A DNA stretch of 33,563 nucleotides from Paracoccaceae bacterium (lineage in GTDB: Bacteria; Pseudomonadota; Alphaproteobacteria; Rhodobacterales; Rhodobacteraceae): assembly GCA_007123625.1 (NCBI GenBank), contig SKKS01000476.1, forward strand, positions 1 through 33,563. The letters run 5' to 3'. Every line of letters begins with the position of its first letter. The stretch's first letter is position 1. Both the position numbers and the translations under genes were made by a program. Below the pieces are notes generated by a model that worked only from the letters and a program-made list of their open reading frames with translations, ran no database searches and was not told where the DNA came from. Shown here one piece after another: positions 7,432-15,216 of this stretch.

Positions 7432-8468
7432 TGACGCATGTGGTCCTGATCGACCCGCAATTCGCTGAACACCCGGATGTGGAACGCGAGGTCCTGCCTG
7501 AACCGCACCGGATCGAAGTTGTGCGCCTGGGCGACAACCCAGTGGACGGGCGCCTGTTTCCGGGCGCCGATGCGGTGGTGAACTGCCGCAGCCGCCACAA
7601 GCTGACCGCAGCCGTGCTCGATACGTTCGAATCGGTCAAAATCATCGTGCAGTCCGGGGTGGGATATGACCATATTGACCTTGATGCCTGCGCCCGCCGT
7701 GGCCTGCCGGTGTGCAACACGCCGGATTATGGCACGATGGAGGTCGCGGACCACGCGCTTGGGCTGACGCTGGCGCTGTGTCGCGGGATCGCGGCCTATG
7801 ACCAGCGCCTGCATGTGCGCGATGACGCCTGGCAGACGCTTGCGCTGCCGGTGCCGCCGCTGAGACGGCTGCGCACCCAGACTTTTGGCGTGATCGGGTT
7901 GGGGCGGATCGGCACCGCCACCGCACTGCGCGCGCGGGCTTTCAACATGCGTGTGGTGTTCCATGACCCGTATCTGCCGCCGGGGGCCGAGTTGGGCCTT
8001 GGGCTGGAGCGTGTGGCGCGGCTGGAAGACCTGCTGGCCGAGGCTGATATTGTCAGCCTGCATTGCCCGCTGTCACCCGAAACGGTGCGCATGATCGACG
8101 CGGACGCGCTGGCGCGGATGAGGCCGGGCGCAGTGCTGATCAACACGGCACGCGGCGGGTTGATCGACCTTGACGCTGTAGCCGATGCGTTGCGGTCGGG
8201 CCATCTCTGCGCGGCGGGGCTGGATGTGCTGCCGGTCGAGCCGCTGGACCGAAGCCACCCGCTGATTGCTGCCTGGACCCGCAACGAGCCCTGGCTTGAA
8301 GGGCGCCTTGTCCTGACCCCGCACGCCGCCTTCTACAGCCCCGAAAGTCTGCGCGACATTCGGCGCTTGGCAATGCAGGCTGTCGTGGACTATCTTCCCC
8401 ACGGTCGATTGAGAAGTTGTGTTAATCTTAAACAGTTGCAGGCGAACGGGTTTTTCCAGAATCCCTGA
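7431..8468 (+). CDS. D-isomer-specific 2-hydroxyacid dehydrogenase, C-terminal-binding-protein (CtBP) group
   Basis: A 345-aa NAD(P)-dependent dehydrogenase interconverting 2-oxo and D-2-hydroxy acids. The catalytic triad is visible: Arg241 (in NTARGG), Glu270 (in LPVEP) and His298 (in TPHAAF). The nucleotide-binding GLGRIG is at 156-161. The substrate-domain SGVGYDHID and NTPDYGTMEVADHA resemble CtBP-like bacterial members. It is coupled to the aminotransferase by a 1-nt overlap and followed by the regulator gene, whose ribosome-binding site starts about 16 nt after this stop. A transaminase/2-oxo-acid reductase pair is the simplest reading; the direction and substrate are unknown. Confidence 0.93.
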   Translation: MTHVVLIDPQFAEHPDVEREVLPEPHRIEVVRLGDNPVDGRLFPGADAVVNCRSRHKLTAAVLDTFESVKIIVQSGVGYDHIDLDACARRGLPVCNTPDYGTMEVADHALGLTLALCRGIAAYDQRLHVRDDAWQTLALPVPPLRRLRTQTFGVIGLGRIGTATALRARAFNMRVVFHDPYLPPGAELGLGLERVARLEDLLAEADIVSLHCPLSPETVRMIDADALARMRPGAVLINTARGGLIDLDAVADALRSGHLCAAGLDVLPVEPLDRSHPLIAAWTRNEPWLEGRLVLTPHAAFYSPESLRDIRRLAMQAVVDYLPHGRLRSCVNLKQLQANGFFQNP

Positions 8469-8496
8469 CGCAGAGGTTTTGGCAGGAGGAAGGCCC

Positions 8497-9189
8497 TTGG
8501 CGCAGAAAGGAAGCGTGCGATCATCCTTGAGCGGCATTCGCTCGCTCAAGAAAGTCTCGCTTGCCAATACGATTGCCGACATGATCGCCCAGGCGATCGC
8601 GGAACAATCCATCAAACCAGGCGAACGCATTGTCGAAGTCAGCCTTGCCGAGAAGCTGAATGTCAGCCGCGTTCCCGTGCGCGAGGCGCTGAAAATCCTT
8701 GCCACGCAGGGCGTTCTGCGCGAGGGGCGGCAAAGCTACGAGGTGCCCGAAGCCTCGGACGACACCGCGCAGCAGGTTCAGGAGGCGCGCGTTCTGCTGG
8801 AATCCCTGTTGCTGCGTGATGCGATCCGCCACTGGCACGACGGGTCCGAAGATATTTCATCCCTGACCCTGGCGCTGGAGCAGATGAAACGCTCGGCCAA
8901 GGCCCAGAACTACGAGGAATTCCGCAACGGCGATCTGGCCTTTCACCGCGAGATCACGCTGGCGGCCCATAACGAGGTCGTGCGCGCCCTGTGGGAAATG
9001 ATCGCGCGGCATGTCCTGATCGTTCTGAACGTGCCTGGGTACCGCCGCATTGATCTGCAATTGCTGACCCGCAAGCACATTGAACTACACGCGTTCATCC
9101 TGGAACAGGTCAAGACGCCCGGCCCGCTGGAGGAAGTCCGAGCCGCGCTCGAGGCGCATTTCATTCCGACCGAGGCGCTTCAGCGCTGA
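8497..9189 (+). CDS. GntR-family transcriptional regulator with FCD ligand domain
   Basis: A predicted dimeric, ligand-responsive DNA-binding protein. I chose the TTG at 8497 because GGAGG (8485-8489) sits 7 nt upstream; it gives 230 aa, normal for the FadR/FCD group. A GTG at 8515 is an alternative, and the far upstream ATG (8419) would lie inside the preceding gene. The winged helix covers about residues 25-85, with recognition segment VSRVPVREALKIL. The C-terminal all-helical FCD domain has the metal-ligand pattern Asp146/His150 and later histidines (172, 194/198, 221). Its position inside the cluster and the repeated GT-N3-AC-type dyads make it the prime candidate regulator. The ligand, and whether it represses, are unknown. 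Confidence 0.92.
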   Translation: MAQKGSVRSSLSGIRSLKKVSLANTIADMIAQAIAEQSIKPGERIVEVSLAEKLNVSRVPVREALKILATQGVLREGRQSYEVPEASDDTAQQVQEARVLLESLLLRDAIRHWHDGSEDISSLTLALEQMKRSAKAQNYEEFRNGDLAFHREITLAAHNEVVRALWEMIARHVLIVLNVPGYRRIDLQLLTRKHIELHAFILEQVKTPGPLEEVRAALEAHFIPTEALQR

Positions 9190-10252
9190 GCGGTGCCCGC
9201 CCGGGTTTCATGTGTCCGGGTTCCGGGGCTTCAGATGATGGGGCCAGCGCATCCGGCGGGCTGACCATTTCGGCATAATGGCACGCAGCCACGCGGTCGC
9301 CTCCCGTTTCACGCAGTATTGGCCGTTCGGTGCGACAGCGGTCGGTGGCCATGGGGCAGCGTGGGTGAAAATAGCACCCCGAGGGCGGATCGAGGGGCGA
9401 GGGGATTTCACCCCGGATCGGTTCGAACCGGCGGCGACGTTCAAGGCGCGGCGCTTCCAGCAGCAGCGCGCGCGTATAGGGATGGTGCGGCGTGGCAAAC
9501 AGGTCATCGGCTGGCGCAACCTCGACCACCTGGCCCAGATACATGATCACCACACGGTCGGCGACATGGCGCACCGCGCCCAGATTGTGGCTGATGAACA
9601 GATAGGTCAGGCCGAATTCTTCCTTCAGCTCCAAAAACATGTTCAGGATCTGCGCCTGAATCGACACATCCAGCGCCGAAGTCGCCTCGTCGCAGACCAG
9701 AACCTCGGGCTTGACGGCCAGCGCCTGTGCGATGGCCACCCGCTGGCGCTGGCCGCCGGACAGCTCGTGCGGCATGCGGTTGGCGAATTGCGGGTCCAGC
9801 CCGACATTCGACAGCAAGCGCGCCACCTTTGCCGGCGCTTCGGCCCGGCTGAAGATGCGGTGATAGACCGGTGCCTCGGAAATCGCCTCGAACACCGATT
9901 TACGCGGGTTGAGCGACGTCATCGGGTCCTGGAACACCATCTGGATGCTGCGCACCCAAGCCAACCGGTCGGTCCCGGCCAGCGCCGCGACATCGCGGCC
10001 ACGAAATGACATGGTGCCGCTGCTGGATGGCAGGATTCCGGCGACGATCCGGCCCAGCGTGCTTTTCCCGCAGCCCGATTCGCCCACCAGCGCCAGCACC
10101 TCGCCCGCGCTGATCGACAGATCTACCCCGTCGACGGCGTGCACGACCTGTTCGCGATACGACCCGCCCAGAAGGTTGAGAATCTTTGCCGCCACGTCCA
10201 GCTTGCGGGTGAATCGGCGCCCGATCCCGGAGAGTTCCACCAGCGCGGTCAT
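9161..10252 (-). CDS. Dipeptide/oligopeptide ABC transporter ATPase, F-type subunit
   Basis: The last gene of the BCDF importer operon, 363 aa from the ATG at 10252, which overlaps the upstream ATPase stop by 4 nt; the longer open frame upstream is ignored for that reason. Walker A GESGCGKST is at 57-65, the Q-loop in FQDP near 107-110, LSGGQRQR at 164-171, and Walker B CDEATSALD around 188-196 (Ala where most relatives have Pro). The C-terminal peptide-transporter domain has GCYFHPRCP and further cysteines. The 3' end overlaps the tail of the convergent GntR gene by 29 nt. Confidence 0.95.
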   Translation of the reverse strand: MTALVELSGIGRRFTRKLDVAAKILNLLGGSYREQVVHAVDGVDLSISAGEVLALVGESGCGKSTLGRIVAGILPSSSGTMSFRGRDVAALAGTDRLAWVRSIQMVFQDPMTSLNPRKSVFEAISEAPVYHRIFSRAEAPAKVARLLSNVGLDPQFANRMPHELSGGQRQRVAIAQALAVKPEVLVCDEATSALDVSIQAQILNMFLELKEEFGLTYLFISHNLGAVRHVADRVVIMYLGQVVEVAPADDLFATPHHPYTRALLLEAPRLERRRRFEPIRGEIPSPLDPPSGCYFHPRCPMATDRCRTERPILRETGGDRVAACHYAEMVSPPDALAPSSEAPEPGHMKPGRAPLSAEAPRSE

Positions 10253-11277
10253 CGGGGGGGCTCCGTATCCAGGGGGCGCACGCAGCGCACCGCGCGCCCG
10301 TCGGCCCGTGTGACCAGTGGCGGCTCCGCTGCGCATTCCGGCACGCGCAGCGGACAGCGGGGCGCGAACTTGCAGCCTTGCGGCAGATCGGCCAGTTGCG
10401 GAGTCATGCCCGCGATCGGGATCAGCTTGCCCTTGCGGATGTCGATGTCGGGCACGCTGTCGATCAGGCCGCGCGTATAGGGGTGCAGCGGGTTTTCCAG
10501 CACGTCGCGCACCGGTCCCGTTTCGACGATCCGGCCCGCGTACATCACCGTCACGTCATGCGCCAGGTTGGCAACCACTGACAGGTCATGCGTGATCCAG
10601 ACAAAGGCCGTGCCGTGGGTTTCGCAGACGCGCTCGACTTCATAGAGGATCTGGCTCTGAATGGTGACGTCCAGTGCGGTGGTGGGCTCGTCGGCAATTA
10701 TGACCTCGGGGTTGTTCAGAAGGGCGGTGGCGATGGCCACGCGCTGGCGCATACCGCCCGAAAGCTGGTGCGGGAAATTGTCAAGCCGTTCGCGCGGCGA
10801 AGGAATGCCGACCAGCGCCAGCGCTGAGTGGGCCCGCGCGCGGGCCTCGGCACGGGTGACTTCGGGGTGGTGTGTGGTGATCGCCTCGGTCATCTGGCGG
10901 GAAATTCGGAGCACCGGATTCAGGGTCATCATCGGGTCCTGAAAGATCATCGCCAGCCGATTGCCGCGCAGCCTGCGCATCTGGCGGTCATCGGTCACGT
11001 CGAACCGCTGTCCGCCAACACGCACTTCGCCGCCCGCGATCTGTCCCGGCGGGTCGATCAGGCCCATGATCGACAGCCCTGTAACCGATTTCCCGGACCC
11101 CGATTCGCCCACCAGCGCCATGATCCGGCCCCGGCGCACGGCAATCGAGATTCCGTCCACGGCAGTCAGCGCCACCCGTTTGGTGACGAAGCGTGTCAAC
11201 AGGTCGCGCACTTCAAGCGCAAGCGGTGCCGTCTCGGCGACCGTGTGCCCGGCGGAGGGGGGATGCTGTGCGCTCAT
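10249..11277 (-). CDS. Dipeptide/oligopeptide ABC transporter ATPase, D-type subunit
   Basis: A nucleotide-binding subunit of 342 aa. Walker A GESGSGKS is at 57-64, the Q-loop FQDP at 112-115, the signature LSGGMRQR at 172-179, Walker B with ADEPTTALD from 195, and the switch His in ITHDLS. The C-terminal domain has GCKFAPRCP and additional cysteines, as in DppD/OppD. The start codon shares one base with the stop of the upstream permease (TAATG) and the stop overlaps the next ATPase by 4 nt, so the four transporter genes form a tightly coupled operon. Confidence 0.95.
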   Translation of the reverse strand: MSAQHPPSAGHTVAETAPLALEVRDLLTRFVTKRVALTAVDGISIAVRRGRIMALVGESGSGKSVTGLSIMGLIDPPGQIAGGEVRVGGQRFDVTDDRQMRRLRGNRLAMIFQDPMMTLNPVLRISRQMTEAITTHHPEVTRAEARARAHSALALVGIPSPRERLDNFPHQLSGGMRQRVAIATALLNNPEVIIADEPTTALDVTIQSQILYEVERVCETHGTAFVWITHDLSVVANLAHDVTVMYAGRIVETGPVRDVLENPLHPYTRGLIDSVPDIDIRKGKLIPIAGMTPQLADLPQGCKFAPRCPLRVPECAAEPPLVTRADGRAVRCVRPLDTEPPR

Positions 11278-12173
11278 TACAGCACCTTTCGCGGGTCAAG
11301 AAGTTCGCGCAGCCGGTCCCCGATCAGGTTCAGGCTGAGCACCAGCAGCACCAGCGCGATGCCGGGATAGATGGTCATCCAGTAGCGCCCCGACAGGATG
11401 TGCTGGAACCCGTTGGATATGACCATCCCCAGCGAAGGCTCGGTCACCGGCAACCCCATCCCCAGAAAGCTGAGCGTCGCCTCCAGCAGGATGGCGTTCG
11501 CCACCTGGATCGCGGCAATGACCATCACGGCGGGCACGCTGTTGGGCAGCAGGTGGCCAAAGATGATCCGCCATTGCCCCAGCCCCAGCGAATGCGCCCC
11601 GGCGATATAGTCGCGACGGCTTTCCACCAGCGCGGCGCTGCGGGCGGTGCGCGCGAAATAGGCCCATTGCGCAATCACCAGCGCAAAGATCACCTTGTCC
11701 ACACCCGGCCCCAGCACCGCCAGCATGATGAGCGCGACCAGAATCGCCGGAAAGCTGAGCTGGAAATCCACCAGCCGCATCAGCACTGTTTCGACCATGC
11801 CGCCCCGGAACGCCGCGAAGATCCCGACGCTGGTGCCGATGACCGCGGCGATTCCGCCCGCGCCCAGCCCGACGCCAAGGCTGATCCGCAGGCCATAGAC
11901 AATCGCGCTCCAGATATCGCGGCCCTGATCGTCGGTGCCCAGCAGATGCACATAACCCGCGCTGCCCACCTCGCCGGGGCGCAGGCGGCTGTCCATCAGG
12001 TTCAGGGTCATCATGTCATAGGGATTTTGCGGCGAGATCAGCGGTGCCAGCGCCGCCATGATGCACAGCGTCACAAAGATCACCAAGCCGACCACGGCGA
12101 TCGGGCTGCGCACGAAATCTGCGGCGAAACGGCGCAGCCGGGGCGGGCGCGTGATGTCGGGGGCGGCGGTCAT
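11277..12173 (-). CDS. Dipeptide/oligopeptide ABC transporter permease, C-type subunit
   Basis: An inner-membrane permease, 298 aa, DppC/OppC class. A first membrane span near residues 25-48 is followed by a periplasmic segment with LLGTDDQGRDIWS, the family's entry motif, and then five more predicted spans. The cytoplasmic coupling (EAA-like) loop reads RRDYIAGAHSLGLGQW, followed by HLLPN. It overlaps the upstream B-type permease by 4 nt (12170-12173). It pairs with that protein to form the channel; the substrate is not determinable. Confidence 0.94.
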   Translation of the reverse strand: MTAAPDITRPPRLRRFAADFVRSPIAVVGLVIFVTLCIMAALAPLISPQNPYDMMTLNLMDSRLRPGEVGSAGYVHLLGTDDQGRDIWSAIVYGLRISLGVGLGAGGIAAVIGTSVGIFAAFRGGMVETVLMRLVDFQLSFPAILVALIMLAVLGPGVDKVIFALVIAQWAYFARTARSAALVESRRDYIAGAHSLGLGQWRIIFGHLLPNSVPAVMVIAAIQVANAILLEATLSFLGMGLPVTEPSLGMVISNGFQHILSGRYWMTIYPGIALVLLVLSLNLIGDRLRELLDPRKVL

Positions 12174-13147
12174 CCCTGCTCCTCGCCCAGGCGCACGCGC
12201 GGGTCCAGAAGCGAATAGGCGATGTCCACAAGCAGGTTGATGATCACGAACAGGAACGCCGTCATCATCAGGTAGGCGACAATCACCGGCCGGTCGAGCA
12301 CGCTGATCGACTTGATGATCAGCGTCCCCATGCCCGGCCAGGCAAAGATCGTTTCCGTCACAACGGCGAAAGCCACGAGCGAGCCGAATTCAAGCCCCAG
12401 GATGGTGGTCAGCGGCAGCAAGATGTTGCGAAATGCATGCACCCCCACCACGACCCGCTGCGGCAAGCCCTTGGCGCGGGCAAAGCGGATGAAATCCTGT
12501 TTCAGCACCTCCTGCATGCTGGCGCGCACAAGCCGGATCACCAGGCCCAGCTTGAAAAGCGCCAGATTCAGCGCAGGAAGCAGCAGATGCGTCAGCCCGT
12601 TCCAGGTCAGAAAGCTGAAATGGATCCCGAACAGGCTGGCCGTTTCCCCGCGCCCGCCCGAGGGCAGCCACCGCAACTCTACGCTGAAGATGACGATCAT
12701 CATCAGCCCCACCCAGAATGTCGGCAGGCTGAACCCCAGGATGGAAACACCCATGATGGCCTTGCTGCTCCAGTGCTCGGGGCGATAGCCCGCCCACATG
12801 CCCAGCGGCACACCCAGCACGATGGCCAGCAACAGGCCCGCAAAGGCCAGCTCCAGCGTTGCGGGCAGTGCCTTGGCGATCAGCGAAAAGGCAGGGACGT
12901 TATAGACATAGCTGTCTCCCAGATCGCCCTGGAGCGCGCCAAGGACAAAGCGCAGGTATTGCGTCGGCAAGGGCTGGTCCAGACCCAGCCGCTCGATCAC
13001 CTCCTGGCGGACACGCGGGGGCGCCTCGGGATTGATCAGGATATCGATGGGGTTGCCGATCTGATAGATGCCGACAAACACCACCAGCGACATCATGAAG
13101 ATCACAAGGGCACCCTGCAGGACCCTTCGGAAGATGAATAGCGTCAT
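12170..13147 (-). CDS. Dipeptide/oligopeptide ABC transporter permease, B-type subunit
   Basis: An inner-membrane permease, 325 aa, DppB/OppB class, with six predicted spans: the first at about residues 9-29, then from about 98 onward. Typical features are LGLDQPLPTQYLRF, GDLGDS, and the EAA-type loop DFIRFARAKGLPQ. It is the first gene of the importer operon, reading away from the CefD-like operon across a 162-bp control region with operator 3. GGACCGGAC precedes the ATG as a modest ribosome-binding site. No binding-protein gene is in this operon; the one at 3416-4984 is the nearest candidate. Confidence 0.94.
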   Translation of the reverse strand: MTLFIFRRVLQGALVIFMMSLVVFVGIYQIGNPIDILINPEAPPRVRQEVIERLGLDQPLPTQYLRFVLGALQGDLGDSYVYNVPAFSLIAKALPATLELAFAGLLLAIVLGVPLGMWAGYRPEHWSSKAIMGVSILGFSLPTFWVGLMMIVIFSVELRWLPSGGRGETASLFGIHFSFLTWNGLTHLLLPALNLALFKLGLVIRLVRASMQEVLKQDFIRFARAKGLPQRVVVGVHAFRNILLPLTTILGLEFGSLVAFAVVTETIFAWPGMGTLIIKSISVLDRPVIVAYLMMTAFLFVIINLLVDIAYSLLDPRVRLGEEQG

Positions 13148-13309
13148 GTCCGGTCCGTCGTCCTGCGTTTCCTGCCCGGTGGCATCGGGTTCATGTGGCG
13201 CGTGGGGCGCCGCGGGTCCGGAGCGCCGCTCCGGTGTGCATCATTGAACGTTCCGGTTGACATTTCAATCCTGTTATACAGTCTATCGATATTACAAACG
13301 GAAGAGCCC
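13148..13309. promoter_or_regulatory. Divergent control region between importer operon and CefD-like operon
   Basis: The region carries TTGACA (13257-13262), a good -35 for rightward transcription, with operator 3 starting 8 bp after it, so a bound regulator would cover the promoter. A 17-nt dyad CCGGAGCG-C-CGCTCCGG spans 13218-13234 between this promoter and the importer start; it may be a second binding site or a structure in the importer leader. No clear leftward promoter was recognised. Confidence 0.6.
13271..13281. promoter_or_regulatory. Predicted GntR/FCD operator 3 (CefD-like operon)
   Basis: CTGTTATACAG is the exact reverse complement of operator 1, a CTGT/ACAG dyad with an AT spacer, ending 28 bp before the CefD-like start and just downstream of TTGACA. 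Confidence 0.65.
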
Positions 13310-14503
13310 ATGATGCAACCCGCCAAAACCGGTCATTCTGCCCGTGCCCACTGGGGGCTGCGCGCACCGATGACTTTTCTCAATCACGGCTCCTACGGGG
13401 CGGCGCCCAAGGTATTGCTGCAAAAACAGCGCGACTGGCAGGACCGTCTGGAGGATCAGCCCTGTCTGTTCATCAACACGGAATTGCCCGGCGCCTTGCG
13501 TCGCGCGGCGGATACACTTGCCGAATTTCTGGGCGCTTCGCCGGATTCGCTGGCGTTCGTGGAGAACACGACCGGGGGAATCGGTGCGATCCTGCGCTCC
13601 ATTCCCTTCGTGACGGGGGACGAGATCGTGGTCACTGACCACATCTACAACGCCGTCCGGCAGACACTGCACCACGTTTGCGCCCAGACCGGCGCGCAGT
13701 TGCGGGTGGTTACGCTTGGTCTGCCGGTTTCCGGTCCGCAAGAGGTCGCGGCGCAAGTCTGCGCTGCGGTCACGGGCGCGACCCGGCTGGTGTGCATCGA
13801 TCACATCGCTTCGGCCTCGGCGGTTATCATGCCGGTGGCGGAAATCGTCGCGCATTGCCGGGCGCAGGGCGTGCCGGTGCTGGTGGACGGGGCACATGCG
13901 CCGGGGATGGTCGATCTGGACCTCGATGCGCTGGACGCCGATTACTACGTCGGCAACTGCCACAAATGGTTGTGCGCGCCCAAGGGGTCGGCCTTTGTCC
14001 GGGTGGCGGCGCGGGCGCGGGAAGGGCTGCATCCGCTGGCCATCAGCCACGCCTATGGCAGTGGCTTTCCCGACGAATTCCACATGATCGGCACCCGTGA
14101 CTGGTCTCCTGCGCTGACGGTGCCGGATGCCATCGCCTTTCATCAGCAGCTTGGCGGTGCCGCGCTGCGGGCGCGTAACCACGCTGTGGCGGTCGAAGGC
14201 GCGGCGCTTCTGGCCGAACGGTTGGGCACGCAGGCCGGGGCGCCGGACGCCATGTTCGGGGCCATGGCAACGGTTGAACTGCCGCAGATGCTCTACAGCC
14301 CCGAACCGCCCGAGCGCCCTACAGCCAACGCGCTCAAGGCGCGCCTGTGGGACGCACACCGGATCGAGGTGCATGTGATGCCGCTCGCCGGGCGGCTTTG
14401 GCTGCGCTTCTGCATCCAGGCCTATAACGAGCGCTCGGATATCGAGGCGCTGGCCGATTGCCTGTGCCAATGGCTGGAAACCGCAAAGGAGAGCCGCGCA
14501 TGA
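13310..14503 (+). CDS. Class V PLP-dependent enzyme, isopenicillin-N epimerase (CefD)-like
   Basis: A 397-aa fold-type I PLP enzyme. The start is one of two adjacent ATGs (13310/13313), with GGAAGAG just upstream; an open frame extending back to 13193 would run through the operator and is rejected. LNHGSYGA (24-31), ENTTGGI, the cofactor-binding DGAHAPG (193-199, with Asp193 and His196) and the PLP-lysine motif CHKWLCAPKG (Lys219) match the CefD-like group, whose characterised members epimerise, transaminate or cleave amino acids. It heads a coupled operon with the RraA-like and epimerase genes. An epimerase role would suit amino acids released from hydantoins of either handedness, but that is inference. 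Confidence 0.88.
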   Translation: MMQPAKTGHSARAHWGLRAPMTFLNHGSYGAAPKVLLQKQRDWQDRLEDQPCLFINTELPGALRRAADTLAEFLGASPDSLAFVENTTGGIGAILRSIPFVTGDEIVVTDHIYNAVRQTLHHVCAQTGAQLRVVTLGLPVSGPQEVAAQVCAAVTGATRLVCIDHIASASAVIMPVAEIVAHCRAQGVPVLVDGAHAPGMVDLDLDALDADYYVGNCHKWLCAPKGSAFVRVAARAREGLHPLAISHAYGSGFPDEFHMIGTRDWSPALTVPDAIAFHQQLGGAALRARNHAVAVEGAALLAERLGTQAGAPDAMFGAMATVELPQMLYSPEPPERPTANALKARLWDAHRIEVHVMPLAGRLWLRFCIQAYNERSDIEALADCLCQWLETAKESRA

Positions 14504-15216
14504 CGGTATCCGCGCAAACCCTGTCCGCGCTGCGCGCCGCGGGGGTCCCCGCCATCAGTCAAAGCCTGTATGGCCTTGGCCTGATGAATGCTTTCATTGC
14601 CGGGCTGTTGCCCGCCGGCCCCGTGACGCAGGCTTTCGCCGGTCCGGCCTTTACCCTGCGCGCCATTCCCGTGCGCGAGGATCTGCGCGCGGACGCCGCC
14701 GCCGGGCGCATACCCAACGCGCACCGCGCCGCCATGCGTGATGTCGCGGCGGGCGAGGTGATCGTGACCGGCATCGGCGGTATCGGTGGGGTGTCCCTGT
14801 TCGGTGACCTGATCGCCACGCATCTGCACAACATCGGCTGTGCAGGGATCGTGACCGATGGCGGCGTGGCCGATCAGGCGGCGCTTGGGCAGGTGGGGCT
14901 GCCGGTCTTTTCCGCCGGGTCGGCGCCGGTGCCGGGAACTGCGCGGGTGATGATCGTGGGCTGGCGCGAAGCCATCGATTGCCGCGGTGTGCCGGTCTAT
15001 CCCGGTGATATCGTGGTGGGTGATGGCAATGGCGTGGTGGTGGTCCCGCCGCATCTGGCCGACACGGTTGCCGAGAAGGCGTTGGGGAAGGAACGGCTTG
15101 AGGAATTCCTGCTGGCGCGCCTGCAATCAGGCGCGCCACTTGACGGGACATATCCGCCGGACGACACCACCTTGGCGGCGTATCGTGCGGCCAAGGTCGA
15201 CGGGACCGCGCGATGA
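14500..15216 (+). CDS. RraA-like family protein (HMG/CHA aldolase-like; key Arg apparently absent)
   Basis: A 238-aa member of the RraA/4-hydroxy-4-methyl-2-oxoglutarate aldolase family, which includes class II pyruvate aldolases, oxaloacetate decarboxylases and the RNase E inhibitor RraA. The ATG at 14500 overlaps the previous stop by 4 nt. The substrate/metal loop is visible as SLFGDLIAT and GIVTDGGVADQ. Active aldolases usually have an Arg-Asp pair at the end of this block (D-G-x-V-R-D); here Ala replaces Arg. It is coupled at both ends (4-nt overlap with the next gene), arguing for a role in the same pathway, perhaps cleavage or decarboxylation of a 2-oxo acid, or a divergent activity. 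Confidence 0.85.
   Translation: MTVSAQTLSALRAAGVPAISQSLYGLGLMNAFIAGLLPAGPVTQAFAGPAFTLRAIPVREDLRADAAAGRIPNAHRAAMRDVAAGEVIVTGIGGIGGVSLFGDLIATHLHNIGCAGIVTDGGVADQAALGQVGLPVFSAGSAPVPGTARVMIVGWREAIDCRGVPVYPGDIVVGDGNGVVVVPPHLADTVAEKALGKERLEEFLLARLQSGAPLDGTYPPDDTTLAAYRAAKVDGTAR

Noticed and set aside
13144..13326. A 60-codon minus-strand frame overlapping the B-type permease start by ATGA
   Set aside because: It would run through operator 3 and the CefD-like start, has no ribosome-binding site I could see and no recognisable content; the overlap is probably chance.
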